From assembly GCF_014205055.1 (NCBI RefSeq), contig NZ_JACHMS010000001.1:930001-994000 (forward strand): a stretch of DNA of 64,000 nt. The letters are read 5' to 3'. The translations under genes were made by a program, and so were the position numbers. This document shows positions 37,075-45,710 of this stretch, one piece after another. The stretch is from Streptomyces luteogriseus (GTDB taxonomy: Bacteria > Actinomycetota > Actinomycetes > Streptomycetales > Streptomycetaceae). Every line of letters starts with the position of its first letter. Position 1 is the first letter of the stretch. The notes beneath the pieces are model-generated. The model made no database searches. It saw nothing but the letters and a program-made list of their open reading frames with translations, and was not told where the DNA came from.

Positions 37075-38445
37075 GTGTTCGTGTCCCAGGAAACAGCCGA
37101 AGCGCCGCAGGCCACGGGCCCATCCGGCCGGGGTCGTTCGCTGACCGCGGCGGTACGCACCGGGATCGCCCGTGTCCTGCCCAGCGAGCCCCTTGTCCGC
37201 AACGGCCATCTGCTGGCGATCAGTTCCCTGGTCAACGCGGGAGTCGGCGCGATCTTCTGGCTGTTCGCCACCCATTGGTACGACGACGAGGTCGTGGGCG
37301 TGAGTTACTCCGCCCTGTCCGCGTCCCTGCTGCTGGCCAACATCGGCCAGCTCAACCTCAACGACTTCCTGATCCGGTTCCTGCCGTGCTCGGGGCGCCA
37401 GACCCGCAAACTGCTGCTCACCTGCTACGCGGTGACCGCCTCGTGGAGCGCCCTGGTCTGCCTCCTCTTCGTCCTCGTCGTGCCCGCCCTGTCACCCGAC
37501 CTGGCCTTCCTGCGGGACCCCCTGGTCGCGGCCTGGTTCGTGGCGGCGACGGCCGCGTACACCATCTTCGTCCTCCAGGACGGCGCGCTCACGGCGATGC
37601 GCCGCCCGGGCTGGGTGGTGGCGGAGAACATGGTCTTCGCCTTCGTCAAGATCGCGCTGCTGGCCGGCGGTGCCGTCCTGGCCCTGAAGACCGGGATCCT
37701 GCTGTCCTGGGCGGGAGCCCTGCTGGTCTCCCTCCTCGTCGCCAACTACCTGCTGCTGAGGCGGGCGGTGCCGCGCCACGAGCGGGAGAACCCCGAGACC
37801 GTGCGCCCGCCTCGGCTGAAGAGCTACGCGGCGGCCGACTACACGGGCTCGCTGTTCCGGATGGCCGCCTACACCCTCGTGCCCCTGATGGTGCTGAACG
37901 TCCTCGGGGCAAAGCAGAGCGCCTACTTCTCGCTCGCCTGGATCATCGGCTACGTGCTGTTCCTGGTGGTGCGCAACATGGGCAGCTCGCTGGTCGTCGA
38001 GGTGGTGCGCCGGCCCGAACGGCTCACCGAGCACGGGGTGCGGGTGCTGCGCCACTCCGGGATGCTGCTGGTCGCGGGTGTCATCGTGATCGTCGCCGGG
38101 GCCCCGTGGATCCTGCGGCTCTTCGGACCCGGCTACGCCGAGCACGGCACCACCCTGTTGCGTCTGCTGGCCCTGTCCGCACTGCCCAACCTGGTGTTCA
38201 GCGTGGCCGTGGACGTGCTGCGGGCCCGCCGCCGCATGCGCCTGGTGGTCGGGTTGCAGATCGCTCTGTGCGTGCTGGTGCTGGGCCTGGTGCACCTGCT
38301 GCTGCCGGTGTTCGGGGTGACGGGCGCGGGAATCGCCTGGCTGGCGGCGGAGTGCCTGATCGCAACGCCCCTGCTGATATGGCGCTCCGGCTGGCTCACT
38401 TCCGCTTCCGCGGAGGACGTCACCGGCTCCGGGAGGACCTCATGA
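37075..38445 (+). CDS. Polysaccharide flippase (MOP superfamily, Wzx-like)
   Basis: This 456-residue protein has about twelve to fourteen hydrophobic segments. LVNAGVGAIFWLFATHWYDDEVVG and SLLLANIGQLNLNDFLIRFLP are typical of Wzx/MurJ-like flippases that move lipid-linked sugar units across the membrane. The GTG start follows 9 bp after the previous stop with GAGGAGAG. No matching Wzy polymerase is certain in the cluster, although the 609-residue membrane protein at 42804 is a possibility. Confidence 0.82.
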   Translation: MFVSQETAEAPQATGPSGRGRSLTAAVRTGIARVLPSEPLVRNGHLLAISSLVNAGVGAIFWLFATHWYDDEVVGVSYSALSASLLLANIGQLNLNDFLIRFLPCSGRQTRKLLLTCYAVTASWSALVCLLFVLVVPALSPDLAFLRDPLVAAWFVAATAAYTIFVLQDGALTAMRRPGWVVAENMVFAFVKIALLAGGAVLALKTGILLSWAGALLVSLLVANYLLLRRAVPRHERENPETVRPPRLKSYAAADYTGSLFRMAAYTLVPLMVLNVLGAKQSAYFSLAWIIGYVLFLVVRNMGSSLVVEVVRRPERLTEHGVRVLRHSGMLLVAGVIVIVAGAPWILRLFGPGYAEHGTTLLRLLALSALPNLVFSVAVDVLRARRRMRLVVGLQIALCVLVLGLVHLLLPVFGVTGAGIAWLAAECLIATPLLIWRSGWLTSASAEDVTGSGRTS

Positions 38446-39422
38446 ACACCACACCGAGCCTGTCGGTCGTCGTGTGTGCCTACACGATGGACCGCTGGGA
38501 GGACATCCAGGCCGCCATCACCTCGGTCCACGCCCAGCGCCGTCCGCCCGACGAGGTCGTACTGGTCGTCGACCACTGCCCGGAGCTCCAGCGGCTCGCC
38601 CCCCGCCTGCTGCACGGCGTCCGCGTGCTGCCCAACCGCCATCGCAAGGGCCTGTCCGGTGCCCGGAACACCGGAGTAGAGGCGGCCGTCGGGGACGTGG
38701 TGGCGTTCCTCGACGACGACGCGACGGCCCATCCGTCGTGGGCGGCCCGCCTCCTGGCCCACTACCGCGACCCGCGGGTCGCCGGTGTCGGCGGGCTCGT
38801 CGTCCCCTGGTGGGAAACGGATCGGCCGGCCTGGTTCCCACCGGAGTTCGACTGGGTGGTCGGCTGCTCGTACCGCGGTCTGCCGGAGGAGCTCGCGCCG
38901 ATCCGCAACTTCATCGGTGCCAACATGTCCTTCCGTAGGGAGGAGCTCCAGGCAGCCGGCGGTTTCCGCACCGACCTGGGGCGGGTGGGCACCCGGCCCC
39001 TGGGCTGCGAGGAGACCGAACTGTGCCTGCGCATCAGGTCCCGCCGCCCGGACGCCCTGCTGCTCCACGACCCCTCGGCCGCCGTCCGGCACCACGTCCC
39101 CGCCGCGCGCGCCACCTGGTCGTACTTCCGCTCGCGCTGCTACGCCGAGGGACTCTCCAAAGCGCTGGTCGCCCGCTACAGCGAGGGCGCGGCAGCGTTG
39201 TCCAGCGAGCGTACGTACCTCACCTCGACCATCCCGCACGCCTACCGCGAGGCCCTGCGGCGCGGCCGTCCCGCCCCGGCTCACACGGTCCTCGCCCTGA
39301 CCCTCGGGGTCGGCGCCACCGCCGCGGGCTACGCCGTGGGCTCCGTGCGGGCCCGGCGCACCACGTCCCCCGCCGGCACGGCATCGGCCCAGCGCACACC
39401 TGCGAGGGAGCGCCCGGCATGA
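38442..39422 (+). CDS. Family 2 glycosyltransferase
   Basis: This 326-residue protein has SLSVVVCAYTMDRWEDIQAAITSVHAQ, the motif KGLSGARNTGVEAAVGDVVAFLDDDATAHPSW (DDD at about 89) and GCEETELCLRIRSRRP as the catalytic ED region. It resembles GT2 enzymes acting in cell-surface glycan synthesis. The ATG overlaps the flippase stop; a C-terminal hydrophobic stretch (about 290-307) may bind membrane. Confidence 0.84.
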   Translation: MNTTPSLSVVVCAYTMDRWEDIQAAITSVHAQRRPPDEVVLVVDHCPELQRLAPRLLHGVRVLPNRHRKGLSGARNTGVEAAVGDVVAFLDDDATAHPSWAARLLAHYRDPRVAGVGGLVVPWWETDRPAWFPPEFDWVVGCSYRGLPEELAPIRNFIGANMSFRREELQAAGGFRTDLGRVGTRPLGCEETELCLRIRSRRPDALLLHDPSAAVRHHVPAARATWSYFRSRCYAEGLSKALVARYSEGAAALSSERTYLTSTIPHAYREALRRGRPAPAHTVLALTLGVGATAAGYAVGSVRARRTTSPAGTASAQRTPARERPA

Positions 39423-40243
39423 CGTACCAGCCCGTCCCCGTGTTCCTGTACCACTCGGTGTCCGCGGACCCGCCCCCCTGGATCGCCCCCTTCACGGTGA
39501 GCCCGCGGGTCTTCGCCGAGCAGCTCGACCTGCTCGCGGAGAACGGGCTCGACGTCGTCCCGCTGCGGCGTCTGGTCGCCTCGTTGCGGGGCGGACCGCC
39601 GCTGCCGCCCCGGTCGGCGGTGCTGACCTTCGACGACGGTTTCGCCGACTTCCACTCCACCGTGATGCCACTGCTCGCCGCCCGGGGCCTTCCCTCGACC
39701 CTCTACGTCACCACGGGCGCGCTGGGCGGCCTGTCCTGGCCACCGGAACACGGCAGCCTCCTCCCTCCCGCCCCGATGCTGACCTGGCGTCAGGTCCGGG
39801 AGCTGGACCCGTTCGTCGAGATCGGCGGCCACACCCGGACCCATCCCCAACTGGACGCCCTCCCCCGGCAGTCCGCCCGCGAGGAGATCCGGGGCTGCAA
39901 GATCCGTCTGGAGGACGCCCTCGGACACCGGGTCGACGCATTCGCCTATCCCCACGGCTACTCCAGCCGCACGGTCCGCCGGCTGGTGGACGAGGCGGGC
40001 TGGACCTCTGCGACGGCCGTACGGTACGGCTTCAGCTCCGGCGCGGACGAGCCTCTGCGCATCGCCCGGCTGATGGTGCGCGCCGACACCACCCGCGGTC
40101 GCTTCCTGGCCTGGGCACAGGGCTCGGGCGCACCCGTGGCCCCGTTCCCCGAGCGGGCCAGGACCAGGGCTTGGCGAGGCTACCGGCGGCTGCGGGCCGG
40201 CATCGACCACCCCTACCCGTCTCTGCCCACATCCGCCCGCTGA
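39419..40243 (+). CDS. Polysaccharide deacetylase (CE4)
   Basis: This 274-residue protein carries the CE4 motifs: FDDGF (71-75, catalytic Asp72 and metal Asp73) and HTRTH (138-142, metal His138 and His142). FPAY-like motif 4 is FAYPHGY. No signal peptide is obvious, so it may act on cytosolic lipid-linked sugars or be exported otherwise. ATGA overlap with the preceding transferase. Would remove acetyl from N-acetylated sugars in the polymer. Confidence 0.87.
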   Translation: MTYQPVPVFLYHSVSADPPPWIAPFTVSPRVFAEQLDLLAENGLDVVPLRRLVASLRGGPPLPPRSAVLTFDDGFADFHSTVMPLLAARGLPSTLYVTTGALGGLSWPPEHGSLLPPAPMLTWRQVRELDPFVEIGGHTRTHPQLDALPRQSAREEIRGCKIRLEDALGHRVDAFAYPHGYSSRTVRRLVDEAGWTSATAVRYGFSSGADEPLRIARLMVRADTTRGRFLAWAQGSGAPVAPFPERARTRAWRGYRRLRAGIDHPYPSLPTSAR

Positions 40244-40250
40244 CGGCCCG

Positions 40251-41066
40251 TCACTCCTGCCAGACGCGCACCCAGTCCACCGTCATCCGGGCCGAGTCCA
40301 CCGACGTGGGCGGCGATTCCGGAACCCCGACGGCCAGATTGACCAGGATCTCCATGGGCACATGCGGCACACGCTCGGGCTCGGTGACCCGGAAGCGCTC
40401 GACCCCGTCGACGTACCAGCTCACCTCGTCGGGGGTCCAGAGCATGCCGTAGACGTGCTGTTCCTCGGCGAACGGGACGGGGCCGTAGGTGCCGCGGGCC
40501 CGCTGGTCACCGTCCGGGCCACGCCAGTGCGTGTACATGAAGACCCGGTCGGTGCCTCCGAGGAACTCCATGATGTCGAGCTCCGGGGGCGTGAATTTGG
40601 ACGCCGGCATCATCCAGAACGCCGGGAACATGCCCGCCTGTTCGGGGATGCGGATCGACGCCTCGAAGTATCCGTAGGTGAAGACGTGCCGGGGGTCGCC
40701 GTACCAGTCGTCCCGGCCGGTCGAGATCATGCCGGACCGCCAGGGGTAGGTCTTGTCGTCGCTGCCCCGTGTCTCGCGCCGCTCGGCGTTCAGGCTGAGC
40801 AGGCCGTCGCGGACGGACACCTGGCCGGGCAGGTACCACTGCTCCTCGTCGTTGCCGCTGTTGGTGCAGCCGTCCTGGTTCCAGTCGTAACAGGTGGCCC
40901 ATCGGTCGGTGTCGAGTTCCGAGCCGTCGAACTCGTCGTGGAACGTCATCTTCCAGCCCTGCGGCACCGGTCGGGGCGGCGGCCCGTCCGGCTCGGTGGC
41001 GCCGCAGCCCACCGCCAGCACCAGTGCCAAGGCGGCCAGGGCGGGGCGCAGCCGTCGCGCGCGCAC
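40251..41066 (-). CDS. GH16 glycanase lipoprotein
   Basis: This 271-residue protein has a lipoprotein signal ending LAVGC (Cys21) and a GH16 beta-jelly roll. The catalytic signature is ELDIME with Glu162, Asp164 and Glu167. WKMTFHDEFDGSELD opens the fold, and MFPAFWMMP is a substrate-binding strand. It probably cleaves a beta-glucan or related chain outside the membrane. It converges on the CE4 gene (7-bp gap) and ends the minus-strand group with the flavoprotein and membrane protein. Confidence 0.88.
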   Translation of the reverse strand: MRARRLRPALAALALVLAVGCGATEPDGPPPRPVPQGWKMTFHDEFDGSELDTDRWATCYDWNQDGCTNSGNDEEQWYLPGQVSVRDGLLSLNAERRETRGSDDKTYPWRSGMISTGRDDWYGDPRHVFTYGYFEASIRIPEQAGMFPAFWMMPASKFTPPELDIMEFLGGTDRVFMYTHWRGPDGDQRARGTYGPVPFAEEQHVYGMLWTPDEVSWYVDGVERFRVTEPERVPHVPMEILVNLAVGVPESPPTSVDSARMTVDWVRVWQE

Positions 41067-41070
41067 GGGG

Positions 41071-42807
41071 CTACCGCCGCTTCCCGGCCGTCACGGCGGC
41101 GGTGAGACGGCGGGCGGCGAAGCCGGTGCCGGTGACGAACCGCAGCAGCGGCCCGAAACTCGGGGCGGCCGCGAGCCCGGTGAAGTACAGGCCGGGCGCC
41201 GACGACTCGAACCCGGGGGTCAGCACCGGTGCTCCGGCGAAGACCCGCAGCGACTGCCGCAGGCCCGGATCGAGGACGTCCAGGCGACGGATGTCGACCC
41301 GGTAGCCGGTGGCGGCCAGGACGTGGTCGACCACGATGTCCTCCGGCCAGCCGTGCTCGTCGAGCAGCCGCAGCCGGACCACCCCGTACCCCGGCTCGGC
41401 GGCGACCAGCGTGCGGCCGCACAGCACCGGGAACCGGCCGGCCGCCCTCTCTTTCAGCCACCAGGCGCCGGACGGCCGCGGGACGGCGCGCAGCAACTCC
41501 ATGCGCAGCGGCGCGGGGAGGCGGTGGCAGGCCGCCCCGCTCCGGCTGACGGCGCCCAGCAGCGGGCGTCCACGCCCGAGCGGCGAGCCGGGTCCCGGCC
41601 GCCGGGAGCGCTCACCCGAGCCGTTCGGCGGCGGGGGGTCGAAGAGCACAGCCGAGGTGCGGGCCACCACGGTGGGCCGGGCCCGGGTCTCGTGCAGCAG
41701 GGTCGCGCACTCGAGGGCGGACTGCCCGGCCCCGAGGACGGCCACGCGCTCACCGGCGAAACGACGCAGATCCCGGTGACGGCTGGTGTGCGAGGCGAGC
41801 CCTTCCTCGACGCACGCCCGCAACGCCCGGGGGACGTAGGCGTAGGGCACCGCACCGGTGGCGAGCACCACGGAGGCGGCGAGGAGTTCCTCACCCGTGT
41901 CGAGGAGCAGCCGGAAACCGCCCTCCGCGGAACTGATCCGGCGCACCCGGCACGGCTCCAGTTCGGGCACCAGGTGCTCCTGGAACCAGCGCCCGTAGTC
42001 GATGTACTCGGCCAGCGGAACCGGGCGGTGGTCGTCGGCCCCGGCCAGCCCTCGGGCCGCACGGAAGTCCGCGAGGGCGTGACCATGCCGCGGTGTCGCG
42101 ATCGCCGAGGCGGCCGGGACGGTCTGCAGGAACATGCCCTCGGGCATGTGGGCCCGCCACGACTCCATCGTCTGCCCGAAGACCCGTAGGGGGACTCGGG
42201 CTGCTTGCAAGTGGCAGGCGGAGGCCAGGCCGTAGGGCCCGGCTCCGACGACGGCGATGGTGACCCGGTCGCTCGGCGGGCCGGGGCTCCGTGGCCGCGC
42301 GTGCGGGGTGCGGGGTGCCGTCCCTGCCCTGGTGCCCGGCTCGTGCCGGATGTCCGTCGTCGGGGCGGGCCGAGTGCCGGGGACCGGCGGCGCGTCGTCG
42401 GGGTCGGTGGGCCGCGCGCCGGGCCGGCGACCGCCCGGTGGGGGCAGCAGCGCCAGGAGCGACGTCAAGGCCGCGAGGGTGATGATCACGCGCGTGCTGG
42501 TGAAGGTTCCGGTGAGGTAGAACGGCTCCACCGCGAGGACCGCCAGGCACAGGCTGAGCAGCACGGCGAGGAACGCGGTCTCCACGACGAGGGGCCAGCC
42601 CTTCCCGTGCCAGGGCGTGGGCTTGGCCCACCGGGTGGCCGCCGCTCCCGGGCACAGCAGCAGGAACACACAGACGACCAGCATGCGCACGACGCCCGCG
42701 TCGGGCAGGGCCAGGGTCGCGGCGAGCGCGAGCCAGCCGGACAGCGCGAGCGCGATGCGCGACGGCCATCTCCAGCGTCCGGGGAGGCTCATGGGGAGCG
42801 TGGTCAT
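41071..42807 (-). CDS. Membrane-anchored FAD-dependent oxidoreductase (fusion)
   Basis: This 578-residue fusion has four predicted membrane helices (about 15-34, 39-55, 72-92, 105-121), a proline-rich linker to 180, and an FAD/NAD(P)-dependent oxidoreductase domain with GAGPYG (188-193) and a second dinucleotide motif GAGQSA near 350. The C-terminus has TGLAAAPSFGPLLRFVTGTGFAARRL, as in flavin monooxygenases. The frame is continuous and overlaps the upstream membrane gene (ATGA), so the fusion seems real, though an internal start cannot be excluded. Function could be oxidation of a lipid-linked or envelope substrate. Confidence 0.75.
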   Translation of the reverse strand: MTTLPMSLPGRWRWPSRIALALSGWLALAATLALPDAGVVRMLVVCVFLLLCPGAAATRWAKPTPWHGKGWPLVVETAFLAVLLSLCLAVLAVEPFYLTGTFTSTRVIITLAALTSLLALLPPPGGRRPGARPTDPDDAPPVPGTRPAPTTDIRHEPGTRAGTAPRTPHARPRSPGPPSDRVTIAVVGAGPYGLASACHLQAARVPLRVFGQTMESWRAHMPEGMFLQTVPAASAIATPRHGHALADFRAARGLAGADDHRPVPLAEYIDYGRWFQEHLVPELEPCRVRRISSAEGGFRLLLDTGEELLAASVVLATGAVPYAYVPRALRACVEEGLASHTSRHRDLRRFAGERVAVLGAGQSALECATLLHETRARPTVVARTSAVLFDPPPPNGSGERSRRPGPGSPLGRGRPLLGAVSRSGAACHRLPAPLRMELLRAVPRPSGAWWLKERAAGRFPVLCGRTLVAAEPGYGVVRLRLLDEHGWPEDIVVDHVLAATGYRVDIRRLDVLDPGLRQSLRVFAGAPVLTPGFESSAPGLYFTGLAAAPSFGPLLRFVTGTGFAARRLTAAVTAGKRR

Positions 42808-44633
42808 GGCGCCTCTCCCGCGTCGGGGTTCTGGTAGCGGAACACCACGGCGTCCTCGTTGCGGAACACCCGCACGAAGCCCCAGGTCTCCGACATGGCC
42901 TTGTCCATGCGCCGCATGGTGTCGGCGGGCAGGGACCCGTTGAGGTAGCACTCGGCGGCCTGGGCGCGGCTCAGCACGATGTAGGCCGGTTCGCGCACGG
43001 TGGCACCGTCGATGAACGGGTCCAGCCCTTCGATCGGGTTCTCGACGAGCCGCTGACGGACCTTGAGGTCCTGTTCGTTGAGCTGGATCCGCGGATGCTT
43101 GTCGTAGTTCATCTCCAGGCCGGGCACGTCCGACGTGAGGGAGACGATGAGGGACCCGGGAGGCGTGGTGGCCGTGACGAAGTGGGTGGCCGCCACCTCC
43201 TCCTTGGTGAAGTAGTTGGCCGACTCCTTGCCGTAGTAGCCGAAGAGCAGCCCGCCGAGCATCGCCAGCAGCAGCGGGGCGACCAGGAACACGCGCAGCC
43301 GTGGGTGTCTTCGGGACTCGAACAGCAGGGCCGAGATGAGCAGGGCGGCGGCGGGCAGCGCGAACAGGTAGGCGCGGAAGATCATCTCGCCGCCGTAGGA
43401 GTTCGCGATCAGGACCGGCATGGGGGCCAGGACGAGCAGCGGCATGCCGGTACGGCGGGTCCAGCGGCGCCTGACGAAGGCGAGGGCCGCCAGCAGGAAC
43501 ACCGCGGCGGACAGGCCGCGGTCGATCCAGGAGACCATCACCTGCCCGGGCGCGGCCGTACCCAGGGTCGCCAGCCCGGAGACCACGTTGGAGTCCGGCT
43601 TCAGCAGCGCGCCGACGAACTCGCTCAGGTTGGCCGAGACGAACGGTCGCGCGACGGTGGCGTCCCAGATCACGGTCAGCAGCACCCCGGCCCCCAGTAC
43701 CGGCAGCAGCACCCGTCGGTTGCGGCGCGGCAGGGACAGGGCGACCAGGGCGCTGACCATCATCAGCGGAGTCAGCGGGTGCGAGCAGACGATCACGCCC
43801 ATGATCAGCACGACGAGCAGGAATCTGCCGACGGGCCAGGCTCTGGCCTTGTCGCCCGGTGGCCGCTCGGCGAAGGCCCGCAGCTGTCCCGTCAGGAGGG
43901 CGATCAGGGTGACGAAGAGCAGGAACGCGAACGCCTGCGGCGCGAAGTAGTCCTGCCCGACCCACGAGCAGGAGTAGAAGATCCAGACGGCTCCCCAGAT
44001 CAGCCTCCGGTTCGTGGTCACGGCCCGGTAGATCAGCAGCAGCGGGGCGAGCAGCAGCACGTTGTTGACGGGCGGAGCCCACACCGCGTAGCCGAGTGAC
44101 GACTCCAGGCCGGTGGCCTGCACCACCAGGGCGTTGAGGTGGAAGAAGCCCGGCCACTGGTCGTAGACGTCGAGTTTCTCCGCACCGGGCACGCTGCCGC
44201 CGTTGCGGATCATGGCGTCCACGACGGCGACGTGCTTCCACGCCCATCCGTAGCGCAGGGTCGGGTACAGCAGCGCGGGGGTGGCGTGCAGGATCGCGAT
44301 CAGACCGAGGACGTAGGCGGCGAACCAGCCGCCCCGGGTCCGCCGGTCGGACAGAGCCACGCAGAAGCCGACGGCGAGCAGCCCGAGGGCGGCCCAGAAG
44401 AGCACCGGAAGCACCTGGAGCAGGCCCAGGTCGGTCATGGCGTTCAGATTCACGTGGCGCAGGGAGAGCAGCCACAGGACGAGCGCGACGGGCAGGGCGG
44501 CCCGGGCCGCCCACTGCAGTGCCGTCGTGCGCCGCCGGCCCGACGGCCCGACCGTCGTTCCATCGGGTCGCCGCGTCTCCAGGGGAGCACGCGGCGGCCA
44601 CTGACCGATCGTCAGCGGCGAACGCTTGCCCAT
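42804..44633 (-). CDS. Large polytopic membrane protein (possible glycosyltransferase/polymerase)
   Basis: This 609-residue protein has about eleven or twelve membrane segments and a C-terminal outside-facing domain (about 480-609) with ATHFVTATTPPGSLIVSLTSDVPG and TVREPAYIVLSRAQAAECY. The overall layout resembles GT-C transferases or O-antigen polymerase-like proteins, but no catalytic motif is clear. ATG 44633 has GGGAGG 8 bp upstream. Cotranscribed with the flavoprotein and GH16 genes. Specific function not assigned. Confidence 0.65.
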   Translation of the reverse strand: MGKRSPLTIGQWPPRAPLETRRPDGTTVGPSGRRRTTALQWAARAALPVALVLWLLSLRHVNLNAMTDLGLLQVLPVLFWAALGLLAVGFCVALSDRRTRGGWFAAYVLGLIAILHATPALLYPTLRYGWAWKHVAVVDAMIRNGGSVPGAEKLDVYDQWPGFFHLNALVVQATGLESSLGYAVWAPPVNNVLLLAPLLLIYRAVTTNRRLIWGAVWIFYSCSWVGQDYFAPQAFAFLLFVTLIALLTGQLRAFAERPPGDKARAWPVGRFLLVVLIMGVIVCSHPLTPLMMVSALVALSLPRRNRRVLLPVLGAGVLLTVIWDATVARPFVSANLSEFVGALLKPDSNVVSGLATLGTAAPGQVMVSWIDRGLSAAVFLLAALAFVRRRWTRRTGMPLLVLAPMPVLIANSYGGEMIFRAYLFALPAAALLISALLFESRRHPRLRVFLVAPLLLAMLGGLLFGYYGKESANYFTKEEVAATHFVTATTPPGSLIVSLTSDVPGLEMNYDKHPRIQLNEQDLKVRQRLVENPIEGLDPFIDGATVREPAYIVLSRAQAAECYLNGSLPADTMRRMDKAMSETWGFVRVFRNEDAVVFRYQNPDAGEAP

Positions 44634-44719
44634 GGATATGCCTCCCGCACAGCGGGTGCGACGACCGGGCCAAGAGCGCCATCCGCGGCGCTTCCTCCAT
44701 CGGCACACACCAGCGATCC

Positions 44720-44740
44720 ATGCCGACCAATATGCGGCAT
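44720..44740. promoter_or_regulatory. Inverted repeat ATGCCG-N9-CGGCAT between divergent genes
   Basis: ATGCCG (44720-44725) and CGGCAT (44735-44740) sit in the AT-rich 44720-44770 stretch between the divergent membrane-protein and phosphoesterase genes. The spacing of 15 bp between arm starts suits a dimeric regulator. Unproven. Confidence 0.35.
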
Positions 44741-44813
44741 AAGTGCTAAAAATTACGTTACTGCCGTTTGTGGCGACCGGCAGCGCGGCTGAACCGAGCG
44801 TCAGGGGAGAGCA

Positions 44814-45701
44814 GTGACATCACGAGTGAGGACGCCGTTCCGGCCGGTGCACCGCATGCGGAAGTCGCTCGTCGCTGCCTGCGCCGCTCTGGCGGTGCTC
44901 CTCCCGCTGGCGGCCTGCAACTCATCGGACCGGGGCGGCGGCGTCCCCCGGCCGGACCACATCGTGATCGTCGTCGAGGAGAACCGGGGCTACGAGGACA
45001 TCATCGGCTCGCCCGAGGCCCCGTTCCTCAACGAACTGGCCCGCAAGGGCGCCAATCTCACCCAGTTCTTCGCCATCACCTATCCGAGCCAGCCGAACTA
45101 CCTGGCCCTGTTCTCCGGTTCCACGCAGGGCGTCGACAACGACTGCCCGAACGACTTCTCCTCCCGCAACCTCGCCTCCCAGCTGCTGCAGGCCGACCTG
45201 AGGTTCACCGGCTACGCGGAGAGCCTGCCGAGCGTCGGCTTCAAGGGCTGCACGAGCGGCCCCTACGTGCGCCGGCACACACCGTGGGTGAACTTCACCA
45301 ACCTGCCGAACTCCGTCAACCGCCCGTGGACGGACTTCCCGGAGGACTTCTCGGATCTGCCGGAGGTCTCCTTCGTCATCCCGAACCTCGACAACGACAT
45401 GCACGACGGCGGTATCAAGCGGGGCGACGCCTGGCTGCGGGAGAACCTCGGGGACTACGCGGACTGGGCGATGACCAACAACAGCCTGCTGGTGGTCACC
45501 TGGGACGAGGACGAGGGCGGCGAGGACGAGGACAACCACATCCCGACCGTCGTCGTGGGCGAGCAGGTGGAGCCGGGCGACCACGACCAGCCCAACAACC
45601 TGTACGGGCTGTTGCGCACGATCCTGGACGCCTACGACCTCGGTCCGCTCGGCCACAGCTCCGAGGCCGAGCCCCTGGACATCTTCAAGGGCGGCGGCTG
45701 A
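44814..45701 (+). CDS. Secreted phosphoesterase lipoprotein (AcpA/phospholipase C family)
   Basis: This 295-residue protein has a signal peptide ending in lipobox PLAAC (about Cys35). The core includes HIVIVVEENRGYEDIIG, FAITYPSQPNYLALFSGS and VTWDEDEGGEDEDNHI, the metal-binding pattern of the phosphoesterase family PF04185. It starts with GTG. Outside the membrane it could release phosphate from a lipid or polymer. It converges with the FemAB-like gene. Confidence 0.83.
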   Translation: MTSRVRTPFRPVHRMRKSLVAACAALAVLLPLAACNSSDRGGGVPRPDHIVIVVEENRGYEDIIGSPEAPFLNELARKGANLTQFFAITYPSQPNYLALFSGSTQGVDNDCPNDFSSRNLASQLLQADLRFTGYAESLPSVGFKGCTSGPYVRRHTPWVNFTNLPNSVNRPWTDFPEDFSDLPEVSFVIPNLDNDMHDGGIKRGDAWLRENLGDYADWAMTNNSLLVVTWDEDEGGEDEDNHIPTVVVGEQVEPGDHDQPNNLYGLLRTILDAYDLGPLGHSSEAEPLDIFKGGG

Positions 45702-45710
45702 CCGGCCCCG

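Noticed and set aside
36027..38441. Long N-terminal extension in the frame of the glycosyltransferase at 38442
   Set aside because: The extension is an off-frame reading of the flippase and upstream transferase; the ATG at 38442 overlaps the flippase stop and starts the GT2 fold.
42808..44730. 640-residue N-terminal extension of the flavoprotein frame
   Set aside because: It is an off-frame reading of the 609-residue membrane protein at 42804-44633, which has the hydrophobic pattern and a ribosome-binding site.
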